Assembly (NCBI GenBank): GCA_959347315.1
Contig: OY365807.1
Coordinates: forward strand, 15,512,874 to 15,576,873
Direction of reading: 5' to 3'
DNA from: Bimastos eiseni
Lineage: Eukaryota; Annelida; Clitellata; Crassiclitellata; Lumbricidae
Length of the DNA stretch: 64,000 nt
The notes beneath the pieces were generated by a model. It worked only from the letters and a program-made list of their open reading frames with translations. It was not told where the DNA came from and searched no databases. The position numbers were made by a program, and so were the translations under genes. This document shows positions 13,061 to 26,000 of the stretch, in pieces (position 1 is the stretch's first letter; each line of letters begins with the position of its first letter).

Positions 13061-14700
13061 GGCGACGACTAATCGTTCCAGAACAACGCCCCCTAATTTT
13101 TTGAATGCCAAAGGATTATATGTCCCTCGGGGCAAAATAATAATAATAATGAGAAGCATATCTTAGCGAAGTATAAATTCAAAGCAAATAGATTATAGGT
13201 TGCTTGGAGGAGCTTCAGCGTCGGCTACGTCGACCGCCAAGAAGAGAAGAAGGATAGGTCTATATATATATACATATATATAATATATGTAGTTGGTGTT
13301 GAAGCGTTCGATGACACGTAGGGGCCTAATCGATTGGATTTGATTAGTAAAGTACATCGACTCTTGAGATCGCGCCATCATCATCACCAGCCACAGCAAC
13401 AACAACAACACCAGCAATGGCAGCAGCAGCAGTACCAGCCGAGGCCTTTTGGTTCGATGCCATATGTCCGCTGAAGGCTGTCGTCGACCGGTCGTAGGCC
13501 AGGCGAGCACTGTGTATGGATTTGGTCGGTGGTCGACCGACGGCCATCAGCCTATAAAATGTTAATGGCTCTGACCGACGATGGACATTAATACAAGCGC
13601 CAGCAACGTTGGTCCGTGTCAATGGCGGCGGAGAACAGATATAGCACTAATGAGATGCTGGAAGTGCTGCCAGGCACTTGCTCCAGGCTGCCTCCCACGC
13701 TTTCTATGCAGGCGCCACCACGGATAATAAATAATTGATTCGTTAATTAATTATGCATTTCATTAAGAACTCGTTTTAATTATTCATCTGCAATTACAGT
13801 CCACATGTATGCTTCTTCTTCTCTACATTATGAACCTATGACTAGACGACTTTTTGGAGTCTTCTGCTCTTAAGGTGTTTATGCATTCACAAGAGTATGT
13901 GATCTTAATATAAACCGTACGATTATATTTCTCCACTTGATTCAGTCTTTGCATAACCCAACCGTCGCCCAATAACCAAAGCTCTTATAGAAGTTCTACG
14001 CCTCAGCTCCGTAAACATTTAGCATCGGTTGCAATGTATACTTTTAGCTTTCGTCAACCAGCGCACCCGCAAATCTTCTTCAAGCATGGGATGACGTGTG
14101 GTATAGAGTCAGAAGGAAATCTAAGCTTCAATTGCCAGAGAGTCCTGGCCAAGAGGGTAGGGAGGGTACCTGCTAAAGCAGACGTCTAGGCAGAAAAGAA
14201 CTGGAAAGCGGGAGATCAGGTGAGTTAGAGGACGAATTCTGGAAGAGGTGTGAAACTGCAGTTTGGGGTGGAAAGCCTATTATATTTACATAGCCACGAA
14301 TGCTCATCGTGTGATGCCTGTATTAGCTGAATTCTCTGCATGTCTGTCTTTTAATGCTCACACAACCGAATGTATCTTAACAACATTTATCCCACATTGG
14401 TTCCTTCGTTTGTTCAGCGATTTACAGATCTGTAATAATTCTATGTGAGGTCCACGAAATGCTATCGATGGGGTCAACAACATCGCTCTTTCGGATTTGT
14501 AGCGTATATAGCATTCATCTGAGTTCAGATGTCATCTTCATATGATTACGTGCAATTAATAATTAGGCAGTTCAAGGACAGCAGAACAACAGTCTGACAT
14601 TAGTTAAAGACAGTGAGAGTTGTTACAAAGCGCCTCTCACAGTGCAGCCAATCAGAGATGCTCCCAGTTCTTAAGAGTCCAAGAATAAAGGCAGCCTTAT
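13061..14700. other. No gene seen
   Basis: Unassigned. A short CAG/CAA-rich patch at 13390-13435 and one TAGGGGCCTA at 13319. Confidence 0.5.
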
Positions 14701-14849
14701 TTAGCAATATTTAGCAATATTTAGCAAGATTTAGCAATATTTTGCAATATTTTGCAAGATTTAGCAATATTTAGCAATATTTAGCAATATTTAGCTATAT
14801 TTAGCAATATTTAGCAAGATTTAGCAATATTTAGCCAGATTTAGCAAGA
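14701..14849. repeat. 10-bp tandem array, 15 units
   Basis: TTAGCAATAT repeats in perfect 10-bp register with TTAGCAAGAT and TTTGCAATAT variants. Ten bp is close to one helical turn, so the A/T tracts are phased and curved DNA is likely. Confidence 0.95.
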
Positions 14850-15429
14850 CCAACGGAAATTTCTGATGGTGAGGAATAAAGGGGCGTTGATTCCATAGTG
14901 AAGGGAGTTGTGGCGGCACTGCATGGAAGCAAAATACGCAAATTGCGCACCAAAAGAAAGACAAGAGATAAATTTTAAACCAAATTATGGTACATCTTGC
15001 AATATGTTTTAAATGCGCAATAAATTTCCCAGGCACGCGCAGCCACTATAGGAGGGAGAGCCAGTGCAGACATGGCACGGGACATGAAACTCTCTGCACG
15101 TACAAATCCTCAACGACATTTGTACGGCAAACTATCAACAAACCATGCTGACCGTCTCTTCACAAGTCAGTACACTAGTTTCAGTTTAACGACACTGTGT
15201 GATAACATAGATCATTAGCGTCGCCCTCCTCCTTTATCCAGGCTTGAGACTGGCACTGGCAGAGTGCAAACAGTGACGGAGTTTCTTCACCAGACATTTG
15301 CGACCGCCTTATAAACATACACTTCTCCAGCCAAGTTAGCAGACAAGTCTGGACATCTCTGACACATTGCCAACGACGCATCCCTGTACAGGGAAAACTC
15401 GTCGCTGCGCAAGCGATATTTCTAAAACC
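14850..15429. other. No gene seen
   Basis: Unassigned sequence between the 10-bp array and the foldback element. Confidence 0.5.
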
Positions 15430-16103
15430 TCCCTGCGTGATGTTTTGGCGCAGCCGATTGGGCGCAGGACGTTTTGGCGTAGATCTCTGATACAATAATA
15501 TTGTATATTGTATATTATAGAGGCTAAATATATTATGTGGCAGTCCAACACCTTAGTTTCTTATATTATTCCCCATGGCAAATCAGGTTAAGCCTTGGGA
15601 GAGTCTGTAATATCTAGAAAAGTGATCGAAGAAAAGAATGCTGCTTAACTAGACGCTAGATCAATGAACAGGATACTGTTAAACTGGGAGCTCGATTGAG
15701 AAAAAGAATCATGCTTAAATTGAAGCTGGATCGATGAAAATTATCATGCTTAAATGAATGCTGAATTAATTAAAAGAATTATGCTTAAATGTAAGCTGGG
15801 TTGATAAAAAGAATTATGCCAAAATGGAAGCTGGATTGATGAAAAATAATGTCGTTTAATTGGATGCGGGATTGATGAAAAGGTTTTGGCTAAAGACCTA
15901 AAAGGGTTCCACGATGAGTAGAATTTTCATATCAATCCCGCTTCTATTTAAACAAGATTCTTCTCTGCATTCCAGTTCCCAGTTTAGCATAATTATTTTC
16001 ATCGATCATGCTTCACATTACATTTTATATTGTATCAGATATCTGCGAAAAAACGTCCTGCGCCAAAGTTTCCTGCGCTAAAATGGCTGTGCCGAAACGT
16101 CCC
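15430..16103. mobile_element. Foldback/TIR element with ~40-bp core subrepeats
   Basis: Long inverted arms: 15430-15500 (TTTTGGCGCAGCC, GGGCGCAGGACGTTTTGGCG, TCTGATACAATA) against 16025-16103 reversed (GTTTCGGCACAGCC, GCGCAGGACG, TCTGATACAATA). The core 15640-15890 has about five degenerate units around AATTATGCTTAAATGGAAGC and GCTGGATTGATGAAAA. From 15925 to 16012 the unit recurs in the opposite orientation. No coding frame. Confidence 0.7.
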
Positions 16104-16969
16104 ACTCCAACCTCCCTGCTATTGCATGAGCAGTGAGCACAGTTCTTCAGAAAACCCGCTGAATTAAAACTCCCACGCAACATCAGCCACAATTGCTGTA
16201 GAGTGTAGAGCACTGTACTCGAATAACACACGCTACGCAATGGCTAATAGTAATACACGTCAATGCAGTTACTGCGGTGGAATGTTGTTTGTCGTGTTTT
16301 CTAATGATGACACTAACCCTAACTCTGATCATGTGATGAAAACCTTCATAAATGAAACTCACCACCCATTCAATTTGTCCTAGAGGAAGAATCATCCATT
16401 GGAGTGCATGTCTGTTCACCAACAGGAATGTTTTTGTTCAAGTAACAATACCCCTCAAGAGTCAATAATTGGTATTAAGAATAAACTCCACCAGTCAATA
16501 TATCCTGGGATAAATAGACCTGGGAATGTTTATATAGGGGACACCGGAATTAATAACACCAATTTTTGCCTTCAATTGCAATCGTAGGGCAATAACGGAA
16601 GGCAAACTTTCACCTGCAAGTGTCAACATTTCACAGTCATGACAGTGAACTGTTTTTGTTTCATATTTGCGAAAAATTAATAGCAGCAAGTAGCCTACAG
16701 AGACATACCATTAATGTCAGCAGCGGCCTAATACGGCAATAAAAGATACCACGACAATTGCTCTCCATAGTAAAATGCCGAGACATCAGTCTATCATTAA
16801 CAAACAACGTGAACAACAATCAACTCTAGCTGTCACAACGTCACAAGCAACAAAAAGACAACAGAGTTTACAATAACAACCAGAAGCAACAACCGCTACA
16901 TCAACATCAGTTGCAACAAATAGACAACATAGTCTAAGAAATGGACAACAGTATAATTATACCTCTGCC

Positions 16970-17479
16970 TCATTCGTATATAGGCGCGAGGAAACTATTC
17001 CATCCGATCGTGTTTTTTGGGTTCACGTCTGGAGCACAACTGACGCGATCATGCAAAATGGCTCTACATAAATTAAGATTACAATTACAACTACAACTAC
17101 AGTGGAAGCCTGGACAACAGATGCGTGTGCCGAGTGCGATCATGCAATTCGCTGTGAGCGCCATTAATAAGCACGTAGCCGATAACACCTGCAGCAGTTG
17201 ATTGACTGCTGCCGCTGCTGTATGTCCTACCTGTAACTCGCCTCCGCTGCCACCACCGTTGCTGCTGCTGCTGCTGCCGCACCTGTATTGGCATTCGACG
17301 CTGCCCATCGACTGTCCTCGCTTGAACCTAGCGCTGCCATCGACGTCATCTTCTCTCGAACTTTCGCCTGCGTCATTGGCTGCAGCCTTTTCCAGACATG
17401 ACGTCATAATAACGAATATCGTCATAGCAACGAGCCGTCTGCTGTGCTTGATGTCCTCTGCTCGGCTTCTAACCGCCAT
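16970..17479 (-). CDS. Hypothetical open frame, possible coding exon
   Basis: A 169-codon open frame in a locally GC- and CpG-richer stretch. It begins with MAVRSRAEDIKHSRRLVAM followed by a short hydrophobic segment that could be a signal peptide. It then has an acidic and Ser/Gly-rich stretch (SSSSSNGGGSGG) and a second hydrophobic run, LLQVLSATCLLMALTANCMI. A CRE-like TGACGTCA lies inside it at 17399-17406. I recognise no family, and the serine/alanine runs come from CTG/CAG-type triplets that keep frames open by chance. No convincing splice donor defines its end. It may be a first exon or a spurious frame. Confidence 0.15.
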   Translation of the reverse strand: MAVRSRAEDIKHSRRLVAMTIFVIMTSCLEKAAANDAGESSREDDVDGSARFKRGQSMGSVECQYRCGSSSSSNGGGSGGELQVGHTAAAAVNQLLQVLSATCLLMALTANCMIALGTRICCPGFHCSCSCNCNLNLCRAILHDRVSCAPDVNPKNTIGWNSFLAPIYE

Positions 17480-19690
17480 GTTTTTCTTTTTTTTATCGTA
17501 AGGCAGAGATGACTCGAGACTTTTGATTGGCTTTCATTTCCTTGGTTATTCGTTTGACAGTTCAACGCGTTGAGATCTGATTAGTTCCAAGTCTATATTG
17601 ACTGTATCGAAAATGCAGTCCTGTTAATAACGTTCTCCGAGTTTCATCGGATCCATAGTTAAGACACAGCACATGTCCGCGTCTGAGCCTCATGACGACG
17701 CATTTCTAAATATGTCCTTGTCCTCTGAGGGAGTATACGTTCAATATGGCTCATCGTGATCATACAATAAGCTCTTATCTTTTGGACCATCCCTTTCACA
17801 TCTCATTTGCAGTCTTCGTTCGTTGATTGAGCTGTTTCAATGCTGTTGGTGATCTGCAGTCGCTTGGTCTGTGCATTTTTGCTAGAACTGTCTTCATTAG
17901 TTTTTCCTGTGTCACGCTTTCGCTCGGGAGGCATGCATTCGAAGGCGTCAGAGCAGCCGAGTCGTTCGGTTCCCAGAGACGACAGCGTGGGACTGGCATC
18001 ACTGAAACGTGCCCTTCGTCCGCCACTGATATCATGAGTCACCAAGCGGAACCATCGACCAGCCGAACGGAACGCTTTCCTCCGACGATTGATTTCCAAA
18101 CTCTCGAAAAGCAGCGACGCATCCAACTGAAGACATCAACGGACGTCAAAGGAAGAAATCAAATGGCGTCACAACGGTGTCACTGTAACGTCACATAGTC
18201 GTCGTCGTCGTTGTCAGCGCTGTCATCCAGGAACGTGCACCTGAGCAATTGTGTAGCACCTTTCAGAGAAACGGTAGTTCGCTCGACGATCTTCTGGAGT
18301 AAACCACTGGAAAATCGAAGGCGGCCTTTCTTTGTGGGGACCGTGAAGCGCTACGACGCAGATATTTTCAGCCAAGAAACCCCGCTTCGACGCAAATGTC
18401 CTATTACAGCCAGGGCAAAGCGGAGACGGACGGTGAAGAAGAAGAAGCTGCTGCTGCTGCTGCGTAGGCCTGCCTACCCGTCTGCCTGCCCGACCCGTTT
18501 CCTGGCTGCTCGGCAGAACGCGACAGAGAGACAATAATGGACTACTCGGCTGTACGTAAGCGCGAGCACAAGAGGCAGTTGAGCCTGACAGGCGTTGCTC
18601 GCTCCTCCGTTCAGCCTTCTTCTTCTGCACGGTGCGGCCTTCGTACAGCTGGCGGGTGGCTTGAGCAGGGTGGGCTCGAGGAGGCCGATGGGCCGCCGCC
18701 GCCGCGCGTGCCTAGTCGCCTAAGGACAAGGGACGTGGAGCGGGCTCAGCGGAGCGAGGAGGAGGAGGATGGGCGGGTTGGAGGGGTGGGTTAGTAGGGA
18801 GGTTCGGTCGATTGGTGCGCCGTGTTAAAACAGGCACCAATCGATAAATCGTGAGCGTGTTTTGATGTCGATCGCTATGACAATGGCGTCTGCCGTTGCT
18901 GCTGCTGGTGGTGGAGGTGGCATGGTGGTGGTCATGATGGTAGACATGATGGTAGTCACGATGGTAGTGATGCGTGAAGCTAGTGGTCGTTATTGTAATA
19001 TTGGTTGTTGGTGTTTTGGCGGTAATGGTCTGATGGCGGTGGTAATTGTCAATGAATGACCTAACTGGTGCTAATACGTGTGTGGTGCAGCACAGCGTTC
19101 CGCATGAGCCAACATACTGCTCATAATTTTGGGCGCCTTTCAGTCTACAGCGTCCTTTGCTTTTTGTCTGGCCTTGCTCCTCTGCAGCAGTAGCATATTG
19201 CCAATCGGCGAGTAATATAACCGCACGATGCATCTGGGTGCTATTTTGTCTCAAGCAAGGAATCTGCCTACCAGCCTTGTCAATGAATGTGAGCAGAGAC
19301 AATTTGCCAAGACAGTATGCTTAAGATATTCCTCTGCTTAAGAGCACAAACAACGAATGCAGACCAGAAGACCCACCTTTTCACCAACACAATAAACAAA
19401 TTTTATATATAATTTATTTACCAGCGATTAGGTTTGATAAGATATCGTGACCGGCATAAAATTGCCTTAATTTACCGCACTTTTCTTGTTCTGCTAAACC
19501 TTGTCTCACGGTCTCACTTCTGTTTTTTTGTTTAAAAAGGTATGGGCCTAATTCGCTAATAGGTACAAAAACTACAAAATGCCGCGCATGCATGCGTATA
19601 CATGTAATTTTATATAAAATCAGATCTCAGAAGGCCCCAAATGAATGAAAATATTTTTTACTTATACAAAATAACACGCTTAACGTTTTA
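17480..19690. other. GC- and CpG-richer stretch without a recognised gene
   Basis: CpG is visibly more frequent at 17900-18800 than in surrounding DNA (CGACG, GCGCG, CCGCCGCCGCGCG at about 18694), which could mark a promoter or unmethylated island. Frames on both strands up to 196 codons are open, but none shows a known domain; the His/Thr-rich minus-strand frame at 18860-19050 is a GTG/GAT repeat artefact. Confidence 0.4.
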
Positions 19691-19693
19691 ATC

Positions 19694-19695
<2 letters not shown>

Positions 19696-19765
<70 letters not shown>
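19696..19765. repeat. (TA)n microsatellite, about 35 units
   Basis: Pure TA alternation for 70 bp, next to the LINE 3' end. Confidence 0.97.
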
Positions 19766-19766
<1 letters not shown>

Positions 19767-19814
19767 CACTTTCCCTAATTCTTACGCCTAAGCATTCACA
19801 TAGTGTATCGTAGT

Positions 19815-21290
19815 AATTTTGTAATTGTAATTACGACCATTTATATAGCACCATCAGTACTACAAATTAGAAAACTAATTCTCGACATTACTTAGAAAGT
19901 ATAATTTCAACTGTTTTTGAAAGCAGGAAGAGTTTTGGTCTAATGAATGGTTGCTGGGAGACTGTTCCAGGCACGTGGACTAGCGACTCGACAATTGCCG
20001 ACAGGCCCGATCGCCCATTTTTGTCTTCGTTCTTGGGACGAAAAAATCAGATGATTTTGATAATCACAGTCGTGACCTGCTGAGTTCATCTGATATCGGC
20101 CTGACAGATAGCATGCTGCACACTTATTTATACATCAGAGTGCAGAGTTTGAGTTTTATGCGCTCGCCAATTCTAAGCTACTGAAGCTCGTCTTGTATCG
20201 CGGTTGAAATGTGGTCTAACTTTTTCAACCGCAATACCAGACGAGCAGCAGCCTTGATGACAGCCTGAAGCCGAATGATACTGCGCTGTGGCAAACCAGC
20301 AAAGACGACATTGCAGTAATCGATTCGGCTCAGGGTTAGGCTCAGGATTAGGCTTTAATTAGAATGGCGAGTCGCGTCCTTAGTGAGAGACCGAGACACA
20401 GACCTCAGCTGTCTTAGTAATTATTGCAAAATCTAGTTTTCACAAGTCCCGTGATGTATGGGTCCCAGAATAGAGTCTTGAGGGACGCGACACAGGTAAG
20501 GGTAGTCGTTGTGGAATTGGAGCCGGCATGGCGAACACATTGCTGTCTATCAGTCAGGTAGGACGTCATCCACTCCAGCAGAGTGGGTGACAAGCCAAAA
20601 GAGAAATGTAGTCGCTGGAGCAGAATGTCATGATCGACGGTGTCGAATACGGCAGATAGATTCAGAAGGGAAAGAAGAGAGGTTGCCGGAGTCGAACGCA
20701 AGAAGGATGTCGGATAGGATATCGGTGAGAGTCGTCTCAGTGGAGTGGGAAGCACGGTAGGCCGACTGTCTGTCTGGGAACAACTGGCTGCTATTGAGGT
20801 AGTTCACTACACAAGTAGTTACCTAGGTACGACCCTTTCCAGTAATTTAGACAGAACAGACAGGTTGAAGATTGGCCGATAGCTATTTACATCTGCAGTG
20901 TCTAGGCCCAGTTTCTTTGGCCGTGGGGTGACGGTTGTTAGTTAGAACTCCGCTATAGTTGCAAATGAGCAGTTTGCCAGTGGTGTGATAAACGGGGTAA
21001 TCATTGGAGCACATTCCTTCAGCATCCACGTAGGTAGTGAGTCGGCTGTTGACTGCTTGTTAGGAGTGCTCCGGATAAGCCCCAGAATGTCACCAACTGT
21101 AACCGCCGAGAATGGTGGTAAGCGATGAGATGTAGTTGAATAGGTTGGGTCCGCGGCGCCAGCAGTCGACTCTCTCACGTCAGCCACTTTTTTTGTAAAA
21201 GAAGCTATGGAATTCGTCAGCTGATATGAGATTGTCCGCTGGCGTGAGTCCCCGACCAAGCAATTTATAATTGCTTTGTTCGTTTCGATA
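19815..21290 (-). mobile_element. 5'-truncated CR1/L2-like LINE with degenerate reverse transcriptase and 3' end
   Basis: Reading the minus strand, 21259-20942 encodes a pre-RT segment (KQSTADSLPTWMLKECAP). Then 20755-20414 encodes an RT segment with [17 protein letters not shown] and [13 protein letters not shown]. Below that, in broken frames, come RIDYCNVVFAGLPQRSI, AAARLVLRLKK and VPRTKTKMGDRA, a typical C-terminal order. The 3' end reads GGTGCTATATAAATGG with a short ATTAC-type tail near 19815-19840. Frameshifts and stops mean it is dead. Confidence 0.85.
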
Positions 21291-22052
21291 TATCATTCAT
21301 TGTCTCGGTTAGCTACACTGCTGGTAAGAACGTAGGGTGCGTGTCATAGGCCTGTGTGTAACAGAGCCCACAGTTTGCTTCCAAAAGGTGGCCTAAACAT
21401 ATTTTAGCGTTTTTGCTGAATTCAAAATGGTTCAAACACCTTAAGATAACTTCTATAACTAATCATAATTACAGTGTCAATAAGTTGATAATAACACCGC
21501 GAAAAACACTTCCCGTTTAACTTTGTGAGGTTTTGGATACGATCGATAGGTCAGACAACAACAGCCGTACAAATCCAGAAAGGCCCAAAGATTTGTTTCG
21601 CCTATGGTCCCGTACTCTGTAAATGCGCCTCTGAGTCTGCACTAAATTGGTTCGTCATTGGTAAAATTCTATTACAGACGGTTCAATTACAATATTAATC
21701 AGTCTGCACGGGAACTGTGGATAACAGTAAAAAAATGACGTAGACATTAAAAAGTGGATTTTAGTTTGGCATGCATGAGCAGCAACACCCTAGACCCATT
21801 CAAGAAAAATCGTTGATAGGCTAGTCCGCTAATTCTGCCATATTGCAAGTCTCGTTTTTCACTGCCTTTAATAGGCCTACGTTCCTTCTGAGTAGGCAAT
21901 CGTGAGGGGGTGTTATATAAAATTTATGTAATAATAAAAATAAAAACTGCAGGTATAAAACACTGGAGATATATAATAATGCCTACAACTTGGCAGAGAA
22001 ACACACACATATATATTATATATATTGTAATATATATATAGTCCCTTTGATC

Positions 22053-22086
<34 letters not shown>

Positions 22087-23005
22087 CATACATACATACA
22101 TGCTGTGGTTAATGTACCTTAGCACACATGTCTAGCCCTGGAATGTAGGCACTTCTATAAAAAGGAGCAGATAGAAATAACTCTATACGCGATAACGGAG
22201 AAACAGCTCGAGGCCATAAAACAACAAAATGCATTATTGTGAATTTGCAGGGAACCTCTGAGAGGCAACTGAAACATGAAATAAAACGTGACATATGATC
22301 AACTGTTTTACTTAGACCATCTCACGAAAACTTCATTAGCCTAGATCATAGTGCACCTGTTTAGTGCACTATCATGGGCCACTTGTTTAGCACATTTTAA
22401 AAACTTTACACAATACATTGAGATCTTGTCATAACTACATGCTTTATCAGAATTTGCATTATATAGTCTGGCATACCTCACACAATACTAAAAGAAGTGT
22501 AAAAGCCGTCTTTATGTTTTAAATATGTTCTTAAAAGTCTCAACATAAATATCCAGATACATAATTGTGTCCATATCATATATAATTATATACATATAAT
22601 ATGATATATAAGTATATATATACATATATTGACATCTGTCGAACATTAAAACTGAATCTCTTCCTCTTCAACTGTAGTCACAGCCTATTCATACATTAGT
22701 CTGTGTTTAAGCTTTCAGATAAAAATGTCATTTGCACAGCAAAAAAGATGATGAATGCACTGGGGCGGAAAGTGGGCGACAGAGGATGACATCATAGGAA
22801 TACAGATCTCGAGGATGATAGAATGGTTGGTAAAGAAACAGAACCTGATCCCCAGATGAAATGAGACTAACAGTGGCAGAATACTATCTGAAACTTTCAT
22901 ATAACCTTACAAAACATGTTTCACAGACATAAACCCTTCGGCATAACAGGTTTTATCATGATAGAATTTGGTAAAACTAAAAAGTTAGATGGTTGCGTTG
23001 GAGTA
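21291..23005. other. 3' flank of GET1, no further gene seen
   Basis: AT-rich, with a CATA microsatellite. No clear AATAAA for GET1 was found in the first ~700 nt downstream of its stop. Confidence 0.5.
22056..22108. repeat. (CATA)n microsatellite
   Basis: CATACATACATA units with one TATA interruption. Confidence 0.9.
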
Positions 23006-26000
23006 TCAGATGAACTTTGCCATTTTGGTAACTGTACTTCTGCAGATGACAATCCAAACAGCTGTACTGACTGCACCTGTACGAACAGAAAACAGCACCA
23101 GTTCCAGATATATATGCCTATCTGAAGGATCAATGGTGCCATCCATATGTCACGTCCTGCACCAGAGGCATCACCTGGGCTGTACAATTCGATTTAGAAA
23201 TTCCCAAAGCAAGTGCTTTTTTTCTGGCGGAACGTGCCGCAACGGCATTCCAGCACCTATTTCAAATTAATAAATATTAAAAATGGTAATTGTGCAAAAA
23301 CTCTGGAATTTGAATAAAACTTTACAATTTCAATTTTTTAGATTTTAAAATGAACAAGTAAGATTATGATCATTGTGTCCTAGCAAATTAATTTTATTTG
23401 GAAGCTAATTTTAGCATCATTTCTTTTGATGATAAGGCCTAGGGATGCGTTCCAGCATCTTTTTCCATGCATTCAGGCACTTTTTTCCATGCGTTTTGGC
23501 ACCTTTTTCCCTAGAAAAAAAAGCACTGCCCAACACCAAAATTTTACGTTCATAGACATTTTATTTATTTAAGTAAAAAGTTCTGAATTCATTGGAATTG
23601 TGACTTGTGATATTCACATGGCATTTGTTCATTCACTGGATTTGTCGTCAGTAATACACAATGTATGGGAAGTTCAGTGATAATATTGTAAACAACTGTG
23701 TACGTTTAAAACCTCTCTTGAAATGCTTTTTCACGCCCTGTGCAGGACTAGTGTGATGTGAGACAGATAAAATTAGACTTCATCCACACGATTGTGACCA
23801 CACTCACAACAATATGCAAGGGGAAATGGTATGTCAATGCTTCTGTGCTGCTTAGGCAAAACACAAGTTGTAAACTCTGCTTTTTGTATTAATAACAACT
23901 ACGGCATACAGCAACAGGTGAAGGAAAATGCTACATTCGCACATATTGCGATACTGGCCAAGTTTGATGAAATGTTCACATATCAGATTACATGTGGTAT
24001 ATTCTCCATTGGATGGTCATAACCTGCGTTGGCAGTTGATGAGCTCAGCTGCATGTGAAGATTATGATTATGTCTGCATATCAACTTGAGTCTATCATGA
24101 CTTTTGTTTTAGGATCTTCTTCCTGGAACAGTCTTTCATTGCACATAAGCACTGCTGCTTGTTGACACTATTCAGCAACACTTCAAACTGTAATAAAACA
24201 CTTGTTTCCAATCATGCATGCAGCATATCTGTGTCATACTTAAAACAAGTCAAATGCTAAATCGCTTCTCTACAATCAGTAGTGACTGGAGCCAATTTAC
24301 TATTTTTATCTCATACAATTAACAGCAATGGCTTGAGGCTGAATTTGTTTATCATCTTCAACTGCTGAAAAGTAATGCTTACCTGAAACTGTCGCTGGAA
24401 ATGAAATTAATGAGCCAATTGGATAGAGCCACTCGGCAGGAAGAACAGCAACGGCCTCATGACGAAAATTATAAATGAGGAAAATAAATACAATAACCTA
24501 CAAAATGAAGAAATTAAGGCAAATGACCAGCCATAAAAAATGCAACTTGTGTTTTGATATACAAATATACAGTTTTAAAAACATGAGAATCTCCTCTTAT
24601 TAAGCTTCATAAAGAGAATCCTTCTGCCAAGCAGCTAAGCAGTAATCAACATAGGTCCCAAACCAAATTCAATTTCAGAGTATGACTGCACAAAAATACA
24701 ACCTTCTTAAAAAGCAGTAATAGGTATGGCTCTCAGCTAAGCCAAATGATCCACATACAGGTCAGTAAACAATGCTCAGAAGACTAATAACAATATTTAG
24801 AATATAGTCTGGTGATTCTGGTTCTTTATATGTTTCATTTTTAATGAGTTAAATTTTTTCTGTTATTTTTCAGCAACATTCATTGACATTGCCCAATTAA
24901 AGAATCCAAACTTCTTTGAATTCACTAATGAATTTAATGACAAGCGTATTACGACTCGTTGTTCCACGAAAAATTTCTGAACACTTACTTAATTTAAAGA
25001 GAGCTCTGTATTTTCTTGATTAACTGTGCAATGCAAGCTAAGTCATTGTAGATTCATGCGACATGCCAACTGCATGAGTACCAGTCTAGGCATCAAATGT
25101 TGCGACTCGTCAAATGTTAATATTTACCTGAAGAACATGATATGCGACATTGACTCCCAATTTCATCTTCAGAAAGACCTCTCTTCGACTTTGAGCTTAA
25201 CAAAGAACCCAAACTGTCTATGTTAATAAAATATGTAACATAGCTAACATTTTATGCGAATTACATAACATTCATATGTAGCATAATTATGTAGGCAAGT
25301 AAACACATATGCAAGGTCTCTAAACAGTACCATTCAAATACCTACCATTGCCTACTATTTGGGATATAAACCATTAGAAAAAGTTGAAAAATCGACTCCA
25401 TAAGCCATATCATGTGTCTATGCGCGAAAACGAGGGCAACCAAAGAAGAAATGGATGGACGAGATACAAGAAAGCACCGGAATGAATCTCAAGGAATTAA
25501 GGGACACGACCTCAGAGAGAAAGCAATGGAGAAGGTTTATCATGACGGTCGCTAGACTTCAACGAACTGAAAGCACGAGAGTGACAAGGTGAACTAAACG
25601 CTGTTGAATATTGTTCACAAAGAATTCGTTTCCTAACTTTTGTACAATGATGTTGAAACCACGAAAAACTGTGGTTATGGTTATCTAGATACATATTGAC
25701 ATAGTTGCTACTTTCTGCTACCATTGATGTAATTGAGTTTTTGTTTCTTATACCACAAGTTCAGGTGAGGTGCTTTCACATGCATCAGACAAGTCTCCTG
25801 GAACAATTCTTTTGCTAAACAATCATAACAGTTCTACCAGAACTTAGCTGTCCTAAGACAAATCTTTTCTGATCTGTGATCTTATAAGGCAACCTATCTC
25901 GGCTACCTCTGCACATCCTCTCCGCTCTTTAGACCGTCTATTACCTCAGTCTAAATCTGCCACAGCTCAGCATCGTGCCTATGCCTCTGCTGGCCCTTCG

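Noticed and set aside
12269..13159. Frames in the polypurine region, including a Ser/Ile/Tyr-rich hydrophobic one
   Set aside because: Low-complexity translation of GAA/GAT/AAT repeats.
18712..19302. 196-codon His/Thr-rich minus frame
   Set aside because: The His-rich section is a GTG/GAT repeat on the other strand; no domain, no splice support.
22715..22900. Candidate last exon of GET1
   Set aside because: Phase can be made to fit, but the sequence lacks the third transmembrane helix. The exon at 23076-23006 fits phase, acceptor and the conserved VWIVIC pattern.
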